Shown here piece after piece: positions 34,674-44,755 of a stretch of 64,000 nucleotides of DNA; the first letter of the stretch is position 1; the number at the start of each line of letters is the position of its first letter. The DNA lies in the NCBI GenBank assembly GCA_016800925.1, contig JABCPU010000075.1:153479-217478 (forward strand). Reading direction: 5' to 3'. The position numbers and the translations under genes are program-made. The DNA is from Suillus spraguei. Its lineage: Eukaryota > Basidiomycota > Agaricomycetes > Boletales > Suillaceae. The notes beneath the pieces are model-generated. The model saw nothing but the letters and a program-made list of their open reading frames with translations. It ran no database searches and was not told where the DNA came from.

Positions 34674-37481
34674 ATGTCTTTGCAGGTCAACTTATCTAGC
34701 AGAGAGATCAACGAGGCATACCAAAATGTCGTTGCTGGCAGAAACATAGATTGGGTAATATACACATACGACAGGGGTGGAAATGACCTCAAAGTGCAGG
34801 CCACTGGGAACGGTGGGCTTCAGGAACTAGAAGAGGAATTCTCAGATGGACGGTATGGGTACATCGTCTCTTTATTCAGTCCCTCATCTGGTTCGTGTGC
34901 AGGATGCAGTATGCGTTCGCGCGTGTCATAGATCCTAATGTATGTTCTCACTGCGTCTATTTCGGCATAATTCTGATGAATCGATCTTGTCTCCTTCAGA
35001 GTAAACTGGCCAAGTTCGTACAGATCAACTGGTGTGGAGATGGTGTACCCGAAGCCAAGAAGGGTCTTTTCCACACTCACTCCAGTGCTGTTGCGAAGTT
35101 TCTTCGTGGTTCTCATGTTGTAATCAGCGCTCGCAACGAGGTGCGTACTGCTCCTGAACCATTGTATATCAATAATATCAGTGTTCCCGCAGTCCGATGT
35201 CGCACCTGCACTCATAATGAAGCGTATCGAAGCTGCATCTGGGGCAAAGTACTCAGCGCACAATGAGCAGGCGCGCAAGTTCGAACCGATCGCCCCTGTA
35301 GGCACGAGCTACACGCCTGTTGGGCGCCCCGACATCACTGCTATGCGCAATGCGCAGCCGCCACCGAGGAACGTTCCATTGTCCGTACCTTCAGCGCCGA
35401 AACCTATTGTAACTTCGACATTCTCTAAGCCTGCGATACCCACTGCGCCGCGCCCTGTTGTTGGTGGCGCTGCTTCTGTACGACCTGCTGGTACAGGGAA
35501 AGCCCCCGCTGATGCTTGGGGAGAAGAGGCGCCTTCTGCATCACTGACTTCATCGCCTCCACCTGCTTCTTCACGTCCGCCGGCCATACCCAGCGCTCCA
35601 AGGCCTGCTTTTTCTGTAAGCATAGGATTTTGTTATGAAAACCATCTTTAACCATGCATTTGCAGTCTTATGTTGGCACAACTGCTGCACGCACTGCACC
35701 TGCAGCCCCTACCACACCACCTGTTATCCTGTCATCTAATGTTCCCGTTAAACCTGCCGAAGAGGATCGTATTGCCCCGTAGTAAGCGCAACGTTGTTTA
35801 CAACCATGTTCTCTTGTGATGTGCATTTCAGGGTACCGCGTGGACTCCGGTCAAACTCACACCAGGCAGGCTAAAAAATCCGTTTGCACAATTCGAGCAG
35901 CAGCAGCAGCAAGCTCCTCCGCCCCGAGCATCCGTTGCTGCCGGTTCAAAGAAACTCACCTGGAGCGAACGCCAACTTCAAGCAAAGAAACAAGCAGAAG
36001 AAGAAGAGCAACGAAGTAAACAGGCTTCATGGCAAAGCCCTGTGTCTACAGGTTTGAGTAGCAGTTCAACACAAGGGAGATTCGGCGCCAAAGTTGCCGT
36101 GGCAGCTGTAGGTGGTGCAGTTATTGGTGCGGCTGGGGCTGCATTAGCAAGTGCGGCAGAACCTGAGCCTCAAGTAGAATATGCGGTTCCTGTGAGACTT
36201 GTTGATATTGGCGAGAAAACTCACGCATTTAACAGCAGCAGCCTCCACCAGCTCTTCCTGTTTCGACACGTCCACGATTTGTGCCACCTCCGCCCCTGAG
36301 CCAGAACCGGAACCGGAAGTGGAAGAGGAGGAGGCTACTCCGCCGCCACCGCCACCAGCATTCACGCCTGCGTCCGTTGAATTGGAAGAAGAGGAAGCAG
36401 GTGTGAGTATAAAATGATGTTGAGTGATTCAGTCCTTATTCTATCTACAGCCGCCGCCGCCGCCACCACCACCACCACCACCACCACCACCACCACCACC
36501 ACCAGCATTTGCGCCTGCGCCCATCGAATTGGAAGAAGAGGAAGCGGGAGTGAGTATAAAACGATGTTAAGTGATTTAATACTTATTCTATCTACAGCCG
36601 CCGCCACCGCCACCACCATTTGTGGCTCAGATGCAGGCGTTGAGTGTGGAGCTGGAGCCGGAGCCGGAGCCAGAGCCAGAGCCAGAGCCTGCTCCTGCGG
36701 GCCAGGGTATCTGTGCTGTGGCGTTGTATGATTATGAGGTTAATGATTGAATTTTTCTTTACTCTTCACAGAATCTGACGAAACCCATTTTTCATACTAG
36801 GCTACGGAAGATAATGAAATGAACTTGAGGGAAGGTGAGCTTATTGAGCAGATCGAACAGATCGACGAAGGTTGGTGGAGTGGTGTTAGCCAAGGAGGTG
36901 AGAAGAGCGGATTGTTCCCTGGTGAGTGCTTCTTTCGTTCAATCCATTGGGTTTATACCGATTGCATCATAGCAAATTATGTGGAAGTTGTGGAACAATC
37001 CGAAGAAGAGGCTCCTCCACCTCCACCTCCACCTCCACCTCCACCTCCACCTCCACCTCCACCTCCACCTCCACCTCCGCCGCCGCCGCCAGCTGTAAGT
37101 AAATCTGGTGTTGAATGACATGCGTTGGTTCTTATGTGAAACTAGCCGGTAACGCCGCCCGCTCCCGAACCTGAACCCGAGGTTTTTGTTGCTGATGAAG
37201 GCATCGTGGCAGTGGCTCTTTACGAGTAGGTCTGTTTTCTTAAAGTGGCTTTACGAACTAACCCCTGGTTTCTTCAGTTATGAAGCTGCCGAGGACAACG
37301 AAATATCATTCGTTGTGGGTGACAGGATTGTTGAAATCGAGGCGGTTGGTGAAGGATGGTGGCAAGGCAAGAATCCACATGGTGATATCGGAATGTTCCC
37401 TGGTATGTTCTTGCACGTACTATGTCTCGAAAGACGAGCTGACTGTGCCCTGCAGAAAATTACGTCGAACTACAAGAATGA
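34674..37481 (+). CDS. abp1: Actin-binding protein 1 (Abp1/drebrin-like): ADF-H plus two SH3 domains
   Basis: The start MSLQVNLSSREINEAYQ opens an ADF-homology domain (residues ~1-135: WVIYTYD, LEEEFSDGR, MQYAFARVIDPN, LAKFVQINWCGDGVPEAKKG, DVAPALIMKRIEAASGAKYS). A proline/alanine-rich linker follows with ERQLQAKKQAEEEE, acidic repeats (EPEPEPEVEEEE) and long polyproline runs. Two SH3 domains close the protein: ALYDYEATEDNEMNLREGE ... GWWSG ... FPANYVEV, and ALYDYEAAEDNEISFVVGD ... GWWQG ... FPENYVELQE before TGA at 37479-37481. The family works at cortical actin patches in endocytosis, activating Arp2/3. Near 36290 the proline-rich and acidic frames are out of register by one base in a CCCC run, so there is a frameshift or an assembly error. 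Exons are joined by about ten short introns. Confidence 0.9.
36451..36503 (+). repeat. Trinucleotide (CCG/CCA)n run coding polyproline
   Basis: About 17 consecutive CCR codons open an exon of Abp1. A related short run (CCGCCACCGCCACCACCA) opens the next exon at 36598, and the two exons share the same downstream words (CATCGAATTGGAAGAAGAGGAAGC pattern, seen at 36360-36400 and 36505-36548), so this exon was duplicated within the gene. Confidence 0.8.
37013..37091 (+). repeat. Hexanucleotide (CCTCCA)n microsatellite coding polyproline
   Basis: The run encodes about 26 prolines in the linker between the two SH3 domains of Abp1, and ends with (CCG)n. Such a pure run should vary in length between strains. 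Confidence 0.85.
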
Positions 37482-37646
37482 AGAAAGGGCGCTAGCAAAT
37501 ATGATCTGTCCTATAAATTCTAAACAACTACATGTATCAAACGATGAACCGAGCCGTAGCAACCATTAGTAAGAAGCACCCCATGTCTAACCAGCGTTTG
37601 CGACCTTCCAAAGAATGATTGATTGCATTTACATGTTTATTTAGTA

Positions 37647-38583
37647 TCAAATGTTGGGAACTTCATGTTTCAAGACGCCCGCCTTCATTGCCATTCTCAG
37701 TGCGATTTCTCGTACACCTCTGACTTCTACAATTGTTGCGCCATTGCGAATAGCCCCAGTGAGTTGCCATTCAACCTGACTGGGCGTGTCGTTCGCGATC
37801 AGGGCAGAAATAATGGCGAATGACCTCTCCTTGGATGAGATCACTTCCAAGAAGGCGTACACATACCCGTACCCAAGTGCTATCGTAAATTGTTCTGATC
37901 ATCAATCATCGAATTCAGCAGTTGATTCAGGAACATTTCTCTTTGGGAACATACCGAGGTCTGGGTATATGGATCTAAGCATGGGCTGAATTTCCCCTGC
38001 CATATTGCCATATTGCAAATCAAAATATGCCTGACCAGCAGCAGCAACTTCCTCCCTCGATCCGAGTCGATCGAGTGGAGTCGCTTTCATACGACAACTC
38101 AGAAAGAGGAATCAGGATAACTCGCACACTAACCGCAGAGACTCGGTGTCTCGAAGCTCTTCGGGGGTGGCTTTACATAACGAAATAAGAGCGTGGATGA
38201 CCTGCAGAAATTGTGAGATCATCAACGTCAATGAGTATGGCATATTGACTTTGGGATAACCTGAGAGCAAGCCAGATTTAAAAATAGCTTCCCTCATCTT
38301 CCGCACGAGTAACCTGCGATCTTCGTCTGAGGTGTCAGGGAGCTTTCAAGGTCGTCAAGAGCATGGCGGAGTACACAGCTTCAGGGTAGTTGCTTGAGCT
38401 GAATGCCACAGCGGCAGCTAGGTACCAGCCACGGTCGATATATTTTGCTGGTGCAGCCTGAGGATACAAAAATCGCAATTCGTTAAGAAACTCAGGAGTC
38501 ACAATATCAGTCATCCTCGTAGCAAATTCAGAATAAAGAATTCCCGCCACTGCCTTAGAGCAGTCAGTTTTATAGTCTTCCAT
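37647..38583 (-). pseudogene. Carboxymuconolactone-decarboxylase-like (CMD/AhpD fold) gene, frame broken
   Basis: The exons read MTDIVTPEFLNELRFLYP, GWYLAAAVAFSSSNYPEAV, DTSDEDRRLLVRKMREAI, HALISLCKATPEELRDTESL, SREEVAAAGQAYFDLQYG, IQPMLRSIYPDLG, GYGYVYAFLEVISSKERSFA and the C-terminal VREIALRMAMKAG ending VPNI and TGA at 37647-37649. Against the tandem paralogue at 38996-39915 there is a 7-base deletion after PEAV (near 38377) and a 1-base deletion near 38352, so the middle changes frame twice. The rest of the frame is open, which suggests recent inactivation or assembly error. Family members use a CxxC or Glu/His site in peroxide or lactone chemistry; I see no CxxC pair. Confidence 0.7.
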
Positions 38584-38995
38584 ACATAGGCAGACCCAAT
38601 AGAAGGAAGCCAGGGTGAATAATGGCTACGCCTGGCAGCCTGCAGGCGAGGTCGGACCCTGTCTAACTATGAGGACTCAGCTTGCCTGAGCATCCTGGAA
38701 TAATCAGTTTCCCTCGCGACATCTACAACAAACTCTTTCAACATATCCGTATATCACCAGTCTTTTCACCCTGGTTTGTTCGAAGTAATATTCCTACAAG
38801 CTCTGTGCCATGCGAGCACCCAACGAAGCCGTAAACGACCACCAGAGAGGAATCATCAATCACCCTTCATACACCAACGAAGTGGTGGCCATGTCCATGG
38901 AATCGGTATATGCGACCTTCCGAAAGTTAATTGATCATGATTCCATGTACATGTACAATTATAGTAGTAGTCGGTTGTATCCGCAGTCGATTAAA
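38584..38995. other. Spacer between the two CMD-like genes
   Basis: It contains the promoter of the broken gene (minus strand) and the 3' end of its intact neighbour. No additional exon is evident. Confidence 0.4.
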
Positions 38996-39915
38996 TCAAA
39001 TGTTGGGAACTTCAATTTTCAAGGGGACGCCCGCCTTGATTGCGATTCTCAGTGCGATCTCCCGTACAGCTCTTACCTCTTCAATTGATGCGCCATGGTG
39101 AACAGCACGAATAAGGTGCCATTCGAGCGTGTTATATGTGGCATTCGCAATCATGGTCGAGATAGTAGCGAATGCCGTTTCCTTGATTGAGATCACGTCC
39201 ATGAAGGAGTCCACATACCCGTATCCGGTTGACATCGCGAAGTATTCTGGAAAAGATCGATCTAGGGAGCTGATGCGGGAGGATATATGAGAGCATACCA
39301 AGGTCTGGGTATATGGATCTAAGAACGGGCTGGATTTTTGTTGCGGTATCACCAAACGCCAAATCAAAATACGCCTGGCCAGCTGCGATGTCTTCTTCTT
39401 TCGATCTAGTAGAGTCACTGTGATACGTTAAGAGAAAAAGAGAGGTTTTTATGTCTTGTACACGCACCGTAGAGGCTTGGTGTCTCGAAGCTCTTCTGGG
39501 GTGGCTTCAAAGAGCGAAACAAGAGCGTTAATAGCCTGTAGATATGGTTAGATCGCCCAAGTAACGAATATGGCTTGTTAACTTTTGGAAAGCCAGATAG
39601 CATGCCAGACTTGAGGATTCCATCCCTCATCTTCCGCACGAGCAACTTGCGATCTTCATACGATGTGTCGGAGAGCTTATCAAGATCGTCGAGAGCATAG
39701 CGAAGTACGCGTGGGACTGCTTCGGGACAGTTGCTCGAACTGAATGCTATACTAGCAGCTAGGAACCAGTCACAGTCGACATATTTTGCAGTTACGGGAT
39801 ACAAAGACCGTAGTTCGTCGAGGAACTCAGGAGTTGCGATATCAGCCATCCTTGAAGCAATCGAAGCCGTATCGAACGGGCCGAATCGCCGCACTTGCCA
39901 CGGAAAATGCCGCAA
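38996..39915 (-). CDS. Carboxymuconolactone-decarboxylase-like (CMD/AhpD fold) protein
   Basis: The frame opens at 39915 (MRHFPWQVRRFG), with MADIATPEFLDELRSLYP at 39849 as an alternative start. Blocks: DWFLAASIAFSSSNCPEAV, LDDLDKLSDTSYEDRKLLV, RKMRDGILKSGMLSGFPK, then an intron, AINALVSLFEATPEELRDT, an intron, KEEDIAAGQAYFDLAFGDTA, IQPVLRSIYPDL, an intron, YFAMSTGYGYVDSFMDVI and VREIALRIAIKAG, ending VPNI with TGA at 38996-38998. All joins keep frame. It is the tandem sister of 37647-38583 and shares intron positions. The family name covers small alpha-helical proteins with peroxidase-like or decarboxylase roles; specific activity is unknown here. Confidence 0.82.
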
Positions 39916-40576
39916 TGCGAGATCTTTCTTTCAACTTTCATGTTAAGTCTCGTCGTGGACTGGTGGTTCGGCGTAATTTCCAGAGAGACGAAGTGTTTGG
40001 ATGTAGGCAGCTCAAAAATTACTTTTGCCCGTCTTCATTCCCAACATCATAAATCTTTCTTTTGCTTGCGCCACCGCAAGTAGTCAATTTGACTGTCACG
40101 GTCATCCTTCAAGTGGGTAGGCCGTGAAGGGCCAAGGCTCAATTGTTCGACGAATATTGGTAAGTGTCAGGCTACCTATGAACGACCAAGATCCACTATT
40201 TGAAAGGTATACTTACAGGGGTGCAGATGGAGTTGAAACTTTCATTGAGGTTATGGATCTAATGATACCTCGAGCGTCTGTCAGCAGATGACGAACATTA
40301 GAATTTCACTTCCTTCTCCTGAAGTACTAGTACTTGCTGGGCAAGTTGCTCCATGATTTTCTCAGTAAGCTCAGTTATTGTTGAATGACGTGCGGCAGGT
40401 AAATCTCAGTCAGCAACTGACTCATTTACCAAGTTATCGGGTTATTATGGTTGACCTCAGACTAGTCCATCAATTGGTAATGTTCACTACGATGACCAAT
40501 GCTGGGCCTAAAGCTCTGCTTGTGTCGTATATAAATATGCGCATCCATCTGTTGAAGTATTATTACTTAAATCATC
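39916..40576. other. Divergent intergenic region between CMD-like and GST-like genes
   Basis: No exon is recognised. A plus-strand TATA-like run (GTATATAAATATG) lies at about 40527-40540, some 40 bases before the GST-like ATG, a plausible core promoter. Confidence 0.45.
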
Positions 40577-41567
40577 ATGTCCAAACAGCTGACCTTGTAC
40601 CTTCACAAGGTGAGGAACGATGCAGTAAAGTGGAAAATTCGTCTGACCCACAATTCTATAGCTCTCACCGTATAGTCTAAAGGTGAAATGACTGCTGACA
40701 CCGTCTCACGAGTCTCTGACGCAAGTTGACAGATTGATCTGGCTCTTATTGAAGCCAATGCACCCTACAGGGGCTATCAAGTCGATCTCCTGAATAAACC
40801 AGAGTGGTTCATCAGTAAAGTGAACCCCGCCGGTAAGGTATGTGTCATAAAATTCTGTGTCCATTGTAGACAAATGTGACCTTATAACCATAGGTGCCCG
40901 CTGTGGCATATGGAGGACCCAATGTCGAGCCCGATGATCCTTCATCCCTGTCTGCTAAAATCGCAGAATCGAATGTCATCCTCGAGTTCGTAGCGGATCT
41001 TTATCCAGACTCTGGCCTCTTACCAAAGGATCCTGTTTTGCGTGCCAAAGTCCGTTTCTTTATCGATGGGACTACTAAACACATCGAGGGGGCGTCCCGT
41101 GCGTTCTTTAAAGGGAACGAGTCATACGACAATCTTTTGAAGGGGATTGAATTTATTCAAGAACTTCTCGAGGAGGGCAGAGATTTCGCGATTGGGGATC
41201 ACTACACTATCGCAGATGCATGCATCACTCCGCACCTCGAAACGGTGGTCAAGCTTATTGCCGCCAATGACATAGGTAGAGCACTTATTCATGCCCTCCG
41301 CAGAGAAGTTGAATCTGATTAATTGGAATCAGGGAAGTTCCCTGTCGGGATGGGGTATAAGTTAGGCGAGGAGCTAAAAGGACCCAAATATGCCAAATTC
41401 ATGAAATACGCTCAACAAATGCTTGACCGTCCGAGCTTCAAGCAAACCTATGATGAGGTATGCATATGCGTACGCGGATTGTGAACGACTGATGACTTAC
41501 TCTTTACTGCCTTTAGGAGTTTGCAATCAGATTCTTAAAGATAAGATTCAGTGAGCGCATACAGTGA
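40577..41567 (+). CDS. Glutathione S-transferase-like protein with degraded N-terminal active-site segment
   Basis: The ATG at 40577 starts MSKQLTLYLHK. A first intron (GTGAGG to the AG before 40732) would join this to IDLALIEANAPYRGYQVDLL, NKPEWFISKVNPAGK, then VPAVAYGGP, ESNVILEFVADLYPDSGLLP, an all-helical C-terminal domain with FAIGDHYTIADACITPHLET, KFPVGMGYKLGEELKG, and a last exon ending RFLKIRF...RIQ at TGA 41565-41567. This is the fungal omega/Ure2-like GST layout. In that class, the segment between LTLY and ELAL normally carries a CPxAxR-type catalytic motif. It is missing here: the DNA in between (40610-40730) has stops in every useful frame. The protein may bind but not conjugate glutathione, or the gene is decaying. 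Confidence 0.75.
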
Positions 41568-41699
41568 AGATATACATGATAAGGAATGGTTAACTTCGTA
41601 CGAGAAGAATCTACTGCCACTAGCTTGGATACAATGATGTATACAGCTTTACAAAGGATCGTTGATCCCATTAAAATACGCCTTTACGTAGTGGACTGT

Positions 41700-41746
41700 G
41701 TCAAATGTTGGGAACCTCATATTTTAAAGGGATGCTTACCTATGAC
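41700..41746 (-). pseudogene. Relic of the 3' end of a third CMD-like gene
   Basis: TCAAATGTTGGGAAC followed by a CTCAT(A)TTTTAAAGGGA stretch aligns with the last coding bases of both CMD-like genes (37647 and 38996, each TCAAATGTTGGGAACTTCA). Only about 45 bases remain. It lies just beyond the GST-like gene and suggests an older three-copy array. Confidence 0.6.
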
Positions 41747-42125
41747 GCAGACGATGACGCAACCTATGATGCCATCAAGGATGAGTAAGCCTGCGCCCTG
41801 TGATGATTGGACACCGCACCTAGACCTCAGACATATATATAGCGGTACACGCGCTCAGAGATAGACTCACTCAACTTATTACTGTAATCCCGAAATCCCA
41901 TATGCTCCTCCACTTATTTCCGTCTGCAGTCTCTGTTAGCAGTTGTCCCATCCTATGACGACCTAACACTTTTTTTTTAAGTTCAGCTGAGTGTATAGAT
42001 ATCTCTGTGTGCACTTCCATTACTGTTCCTAGCTCTTACCGCCACCCTAGCTGTTCGGGTATGACTTAGGTCAAACCCAGTATCTAAACGGCAAACTGCC
42101 TTGCCGATATCATACAGTACCACTG
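41747..42125. other. Spacer before the decayed Gypsy element
   Basis: It includes a poly-T run at 41974-41981. A 5' LTR of the Gypsy element would be expected near here but I could not pair one with a 3' copy. Confidence 0.35.
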
Positions 42126-42861
42126 ATGACTGTCGTCACATGCAGTCATAGCAGAGCACTTATCACATCCACTGGCAGTTCCCTAACATCCTGTGCTGCC
42201 TCTCCTCCAGATCTACCATCAGCAACCCGCCTTAATCCATTACCACCCTCTCCTCTGTCACACACTACAGCAGCAGACAATATCTCCTCTCAGTGTGAGT
42301 CCTCGGAATCAGACAAAGAGACGTGCATTATGGCAGCAGCAATGAAAATAGTGTGTGTCAAACAAGTATTGGCAAGCAAGCCACCTTTCCTTGTGCCAGA
42401 AGCGCTATGCACTTGGGAGATAGGATGTATGCAGTTCTTTCTGCATAAAGACATGAAAGATGAGGAGAAGGTTAAGAAGGTAGTGTGGGGCATGCAAGAC
42501 CCGGTCGTGCAAGACTGGTACCTTAACAATCAGGAAGAATTTGACAGACTTGCCTTCAAAGACTATATTGCAGCTGTTCACAAATACTGGCTTCTGATTG
42601 ACTGGGCTGATACTGTTTGCTGCAAGTTGCTTGCTTCAGTTCAAGGCCAGTGATCATTCAGCAAGTGGGCAGTCAATATTCAGACTCAGAACACCCTACT
42701 ACATGATATGGAATCTCACCTTGAGGGCATCCATCTTTGATACCACCTTGAATCACACATGCACCCTGACTTGGCAGCAGACTACCGTGAGGAAGGTGTT
42801 ACTGAAGCAGAGTTACGCAAATGGATCTCATGGCTGGTATGTGTTTCAACAGCAAAGCCGG
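42126..42861 (+). pseudogene. Gypsy gag remnant
   Basis: A frame from 42126 contains the capsid-like block EEKVKKVVWGMQDPVVQDWY and LAFKDYIAAVHKYWL, characteristic of basidiomycete Gypsy gag. It stops at TGA 42651, beyond which the frame continues with FSKWAVNIQTQNTLL and HPDLAADYREEGV, broken by further TGA codons. Several stops look like CGA changed to TGA. The DNA is then cut by the insertion at 42862. Confidence 0.7.
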
Positions 42862-43808
42862 TGTAAAGATACAACCTAGCTTGGGCTGTAGATAAACCAC
42901 TGCCTAAACTAGTATGTTTGTCTTGTGCTCCGTCTAGTCTGCTTCACTTGTAAGAACAAGAGCGTTCGACCATAAAGGGGGATGCCTATTTAGTATGGTC
43001 AAGTTCGAGTCTAACATATTTGCGAAACAAGTGTCGAAGTCAGCGATAAGTTGCCGCGGTCAGCGATGATACCGCCAGAACTAGCGTCGTGTGTTGTGGT
43101 GCTACCGTCGTCGAGATAAAGTCAGTAACAGTTGCGTCTAGCGAGCGATGTCGAGCGGTGGTCTCAGCGGTAGCGGTAAGGTTGCAAGCGGTGCAAAGAA
43201 ACAGTAAAGAAGTCCACGGTACTTTCAGCGGTAAAGTAGCGGAGCATGAGAAGTTCAGTCAAAAGTAACAATCAAAAGTCCAGCGGTATGCTGGCGGTAA
43301 CGGAAAATGAGCGTGATGTATTAACAAGCGATAAGGGAACTTTAAAGACTATGTCCACTACTGTGTTGATCCAGAGCTAGACAATAATCCTGACCTATAG
43401 TACGTGCGATGGTGTAAAATCAGGTGCTCTATCGTGTGGGGTACGCGGTGCTTATATCCTAATTCGTATGTACTCGGGATACTCTAGGCGAGATCAGTAG
43501 TGCTGGAGTGTAGTAACCACCGTAAGTAAACATAGCACGAGGCACTGCGGCACGAGGCAACATGTAATAACGCTTGCCATGGAATCAGTGATAATGAACA
43601 GGAAACAAACTATGCACCAAATGGAGCTATGCGGATGTGGCAAGGACATGGAAGGACATCGGTTCGTGGAACGTGGTGCGGCAGTCGTGGGATGCCGCCA
43701 GTTACTGCTAAAGGGGTAAGAAGGCCATGGACTAGTGGTAACTCCTGTAGATGTGAGACGAGTGTCAAAATATGGGGTTTTAAGCCCAGCGCCAATATGT
43801 TCGTTACA
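42862..43808 (+). mobile_element. TGTAA/TTACA element, copy B
   Basis: It is 947 bases, starting TGTAAAGATACAACC and ending ATATGTTCGTTACA. It is flanked on both sides by CCGG (42858-42861 and 43809-43812), consistent with a 4-base target duplication. Start and end share an imperfect inverted repeat: TGTAA-GA at positions 1-8 and TGGGCT at positions 21-26 counted from each end. No ORF of note. It interrupts the gag of the decayed Gypsy element. Position ~43660 shows the uninterrupted hAT target. Confidence 0.85.
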
Positions 43809-44207
43809 CCGGACTTCCCACTTCCAACTCCATGACTTCATATGCAAAACCCTTCACCCACCTTCCATCTTTGACTGACAACAAGTGACAACTCCTGTGC
43901 AACAATGATGGATGTTTTAAGTGCTGAGAGCCCTTTGCGGGTCACACATGTAGCAATTGCCCTAAGGGCTTCCTGAATGGCGGCTCTTATAAAATGGTAA
44001 TGGCAGCCATCATCACAGTTAAAAGACCAAAGAGGAACAATGGAGTCGTCACCATGGAAGTTGCAGAACATACAGTAGCAGTTGTAATGCCTTTGGCCAT
44101 ATTAGGTAATGGCACAGACTCTGAGGAGTGCATGGCCCCATTACAGACTTCTCATCTTTGATGGGACTGTTTTGTGAATGGTCCTGCTGTCTCTTCTCCT
44201 GTCTGTA
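43809..44207 (+). pseudogene. Gypsy gag C-terminus/protease start remnant with zinc knuckle
   Basis: The frame reads LPTSNSMTSYAKPF, then NNDGCFKC, a TGA in place of Arg, EPFAGHTCSNCPKGF, giving a CX2CX6HX4C-type knuckle of the basidiomycete Gypsy type. Further on, ECMAPLQTSHL precedes WDCFVNGPAVSSPV, the usual run into the aspartic protease. The stops again fit CGA to TGA. Confidence 0.65.
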
Positions 44208-44209
44208 TA

Positions 44210-44755
44210 CAGTGGCTCAAAAAACTGTCCACATGTTTCGACCTTTTGTACTATGGTATTGTGAGAGAATAAACAAACACCTCAAGGACATGTTGGTACC
44301 CCATTGTAGTACTGCTTCAGGGCTTTCATTTGAGAACCTCACTGTGAGAATCGGTGGAGATACGGCGGAGATAGGAGGATTACAGAATGATGACTCATGT
44401 GGACAGTTTTTTGACTCAAGTATTTTAGAGTGATTCTGGTACTTTGTGTGACCTCCCTTGACCTTAATTATTCACTCTATCCTTCATTATGTTATTTTAA
44501 AGCTATATCTAACTATATGAACCAGAATATCCCATGTATAATAGTTGTAATTACTATGAGAGCTATCTCCTCTGCTTACAGGGATAATACACACACACAC
44601 TCCTATGCTGGCCTCTCTGCTCATCAAATTTTGTTTAGAACTGGAGTATGCAAGTCTACTATGGCCAAGCAAACTCAGTCTGCATCACTGACAACTCTCA
44701 AAACCTTTACCAATCTCACTCGCATTGTCTCAAGACCGAAAACAGTCCTTCATTC
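44210..44755 (+). mobile_element. Tc1/mariner-like fragment inserted at TA
   Basis: CAGTGGCTCAAAAAACTGTC begins right after TA at 44208-44209, a typical Tc1-like terminus. Its inner half recurs inverted at 44394-44420 (ATGTGGACAGTTTTTTGAC) followed by TA, so a 211-base hairpin-type unit (44210-44420) is also definable. Beyond it, around 44555-44670, a plus-strand frame reads MRAISSAYRD and ILFRTGVCKSTMAK, resembling the N-terminal helix-turn-helix of Tc1 transposases. Gypsy coding resumes at about 44760 with FKLSCSLLDHTYTSHAV. Whether this is one truncated Tc1 element or a MITE beside other sequence is not settled. Confidence 0.55.

Noticed and set aside
36362..37121. Val/Ala-rich and Trp/Arg-rich minus-strand proteins
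   Set aside because: They are antisense readings of the polyproline microsatellites of Abp1.
44128..44433. 101-residue plus-strand frame next to the Gypsy protease
   Set aside because: It runs across the Tc1-like terminus and hairpin, so it is a chance fusion of two mobile sequences.
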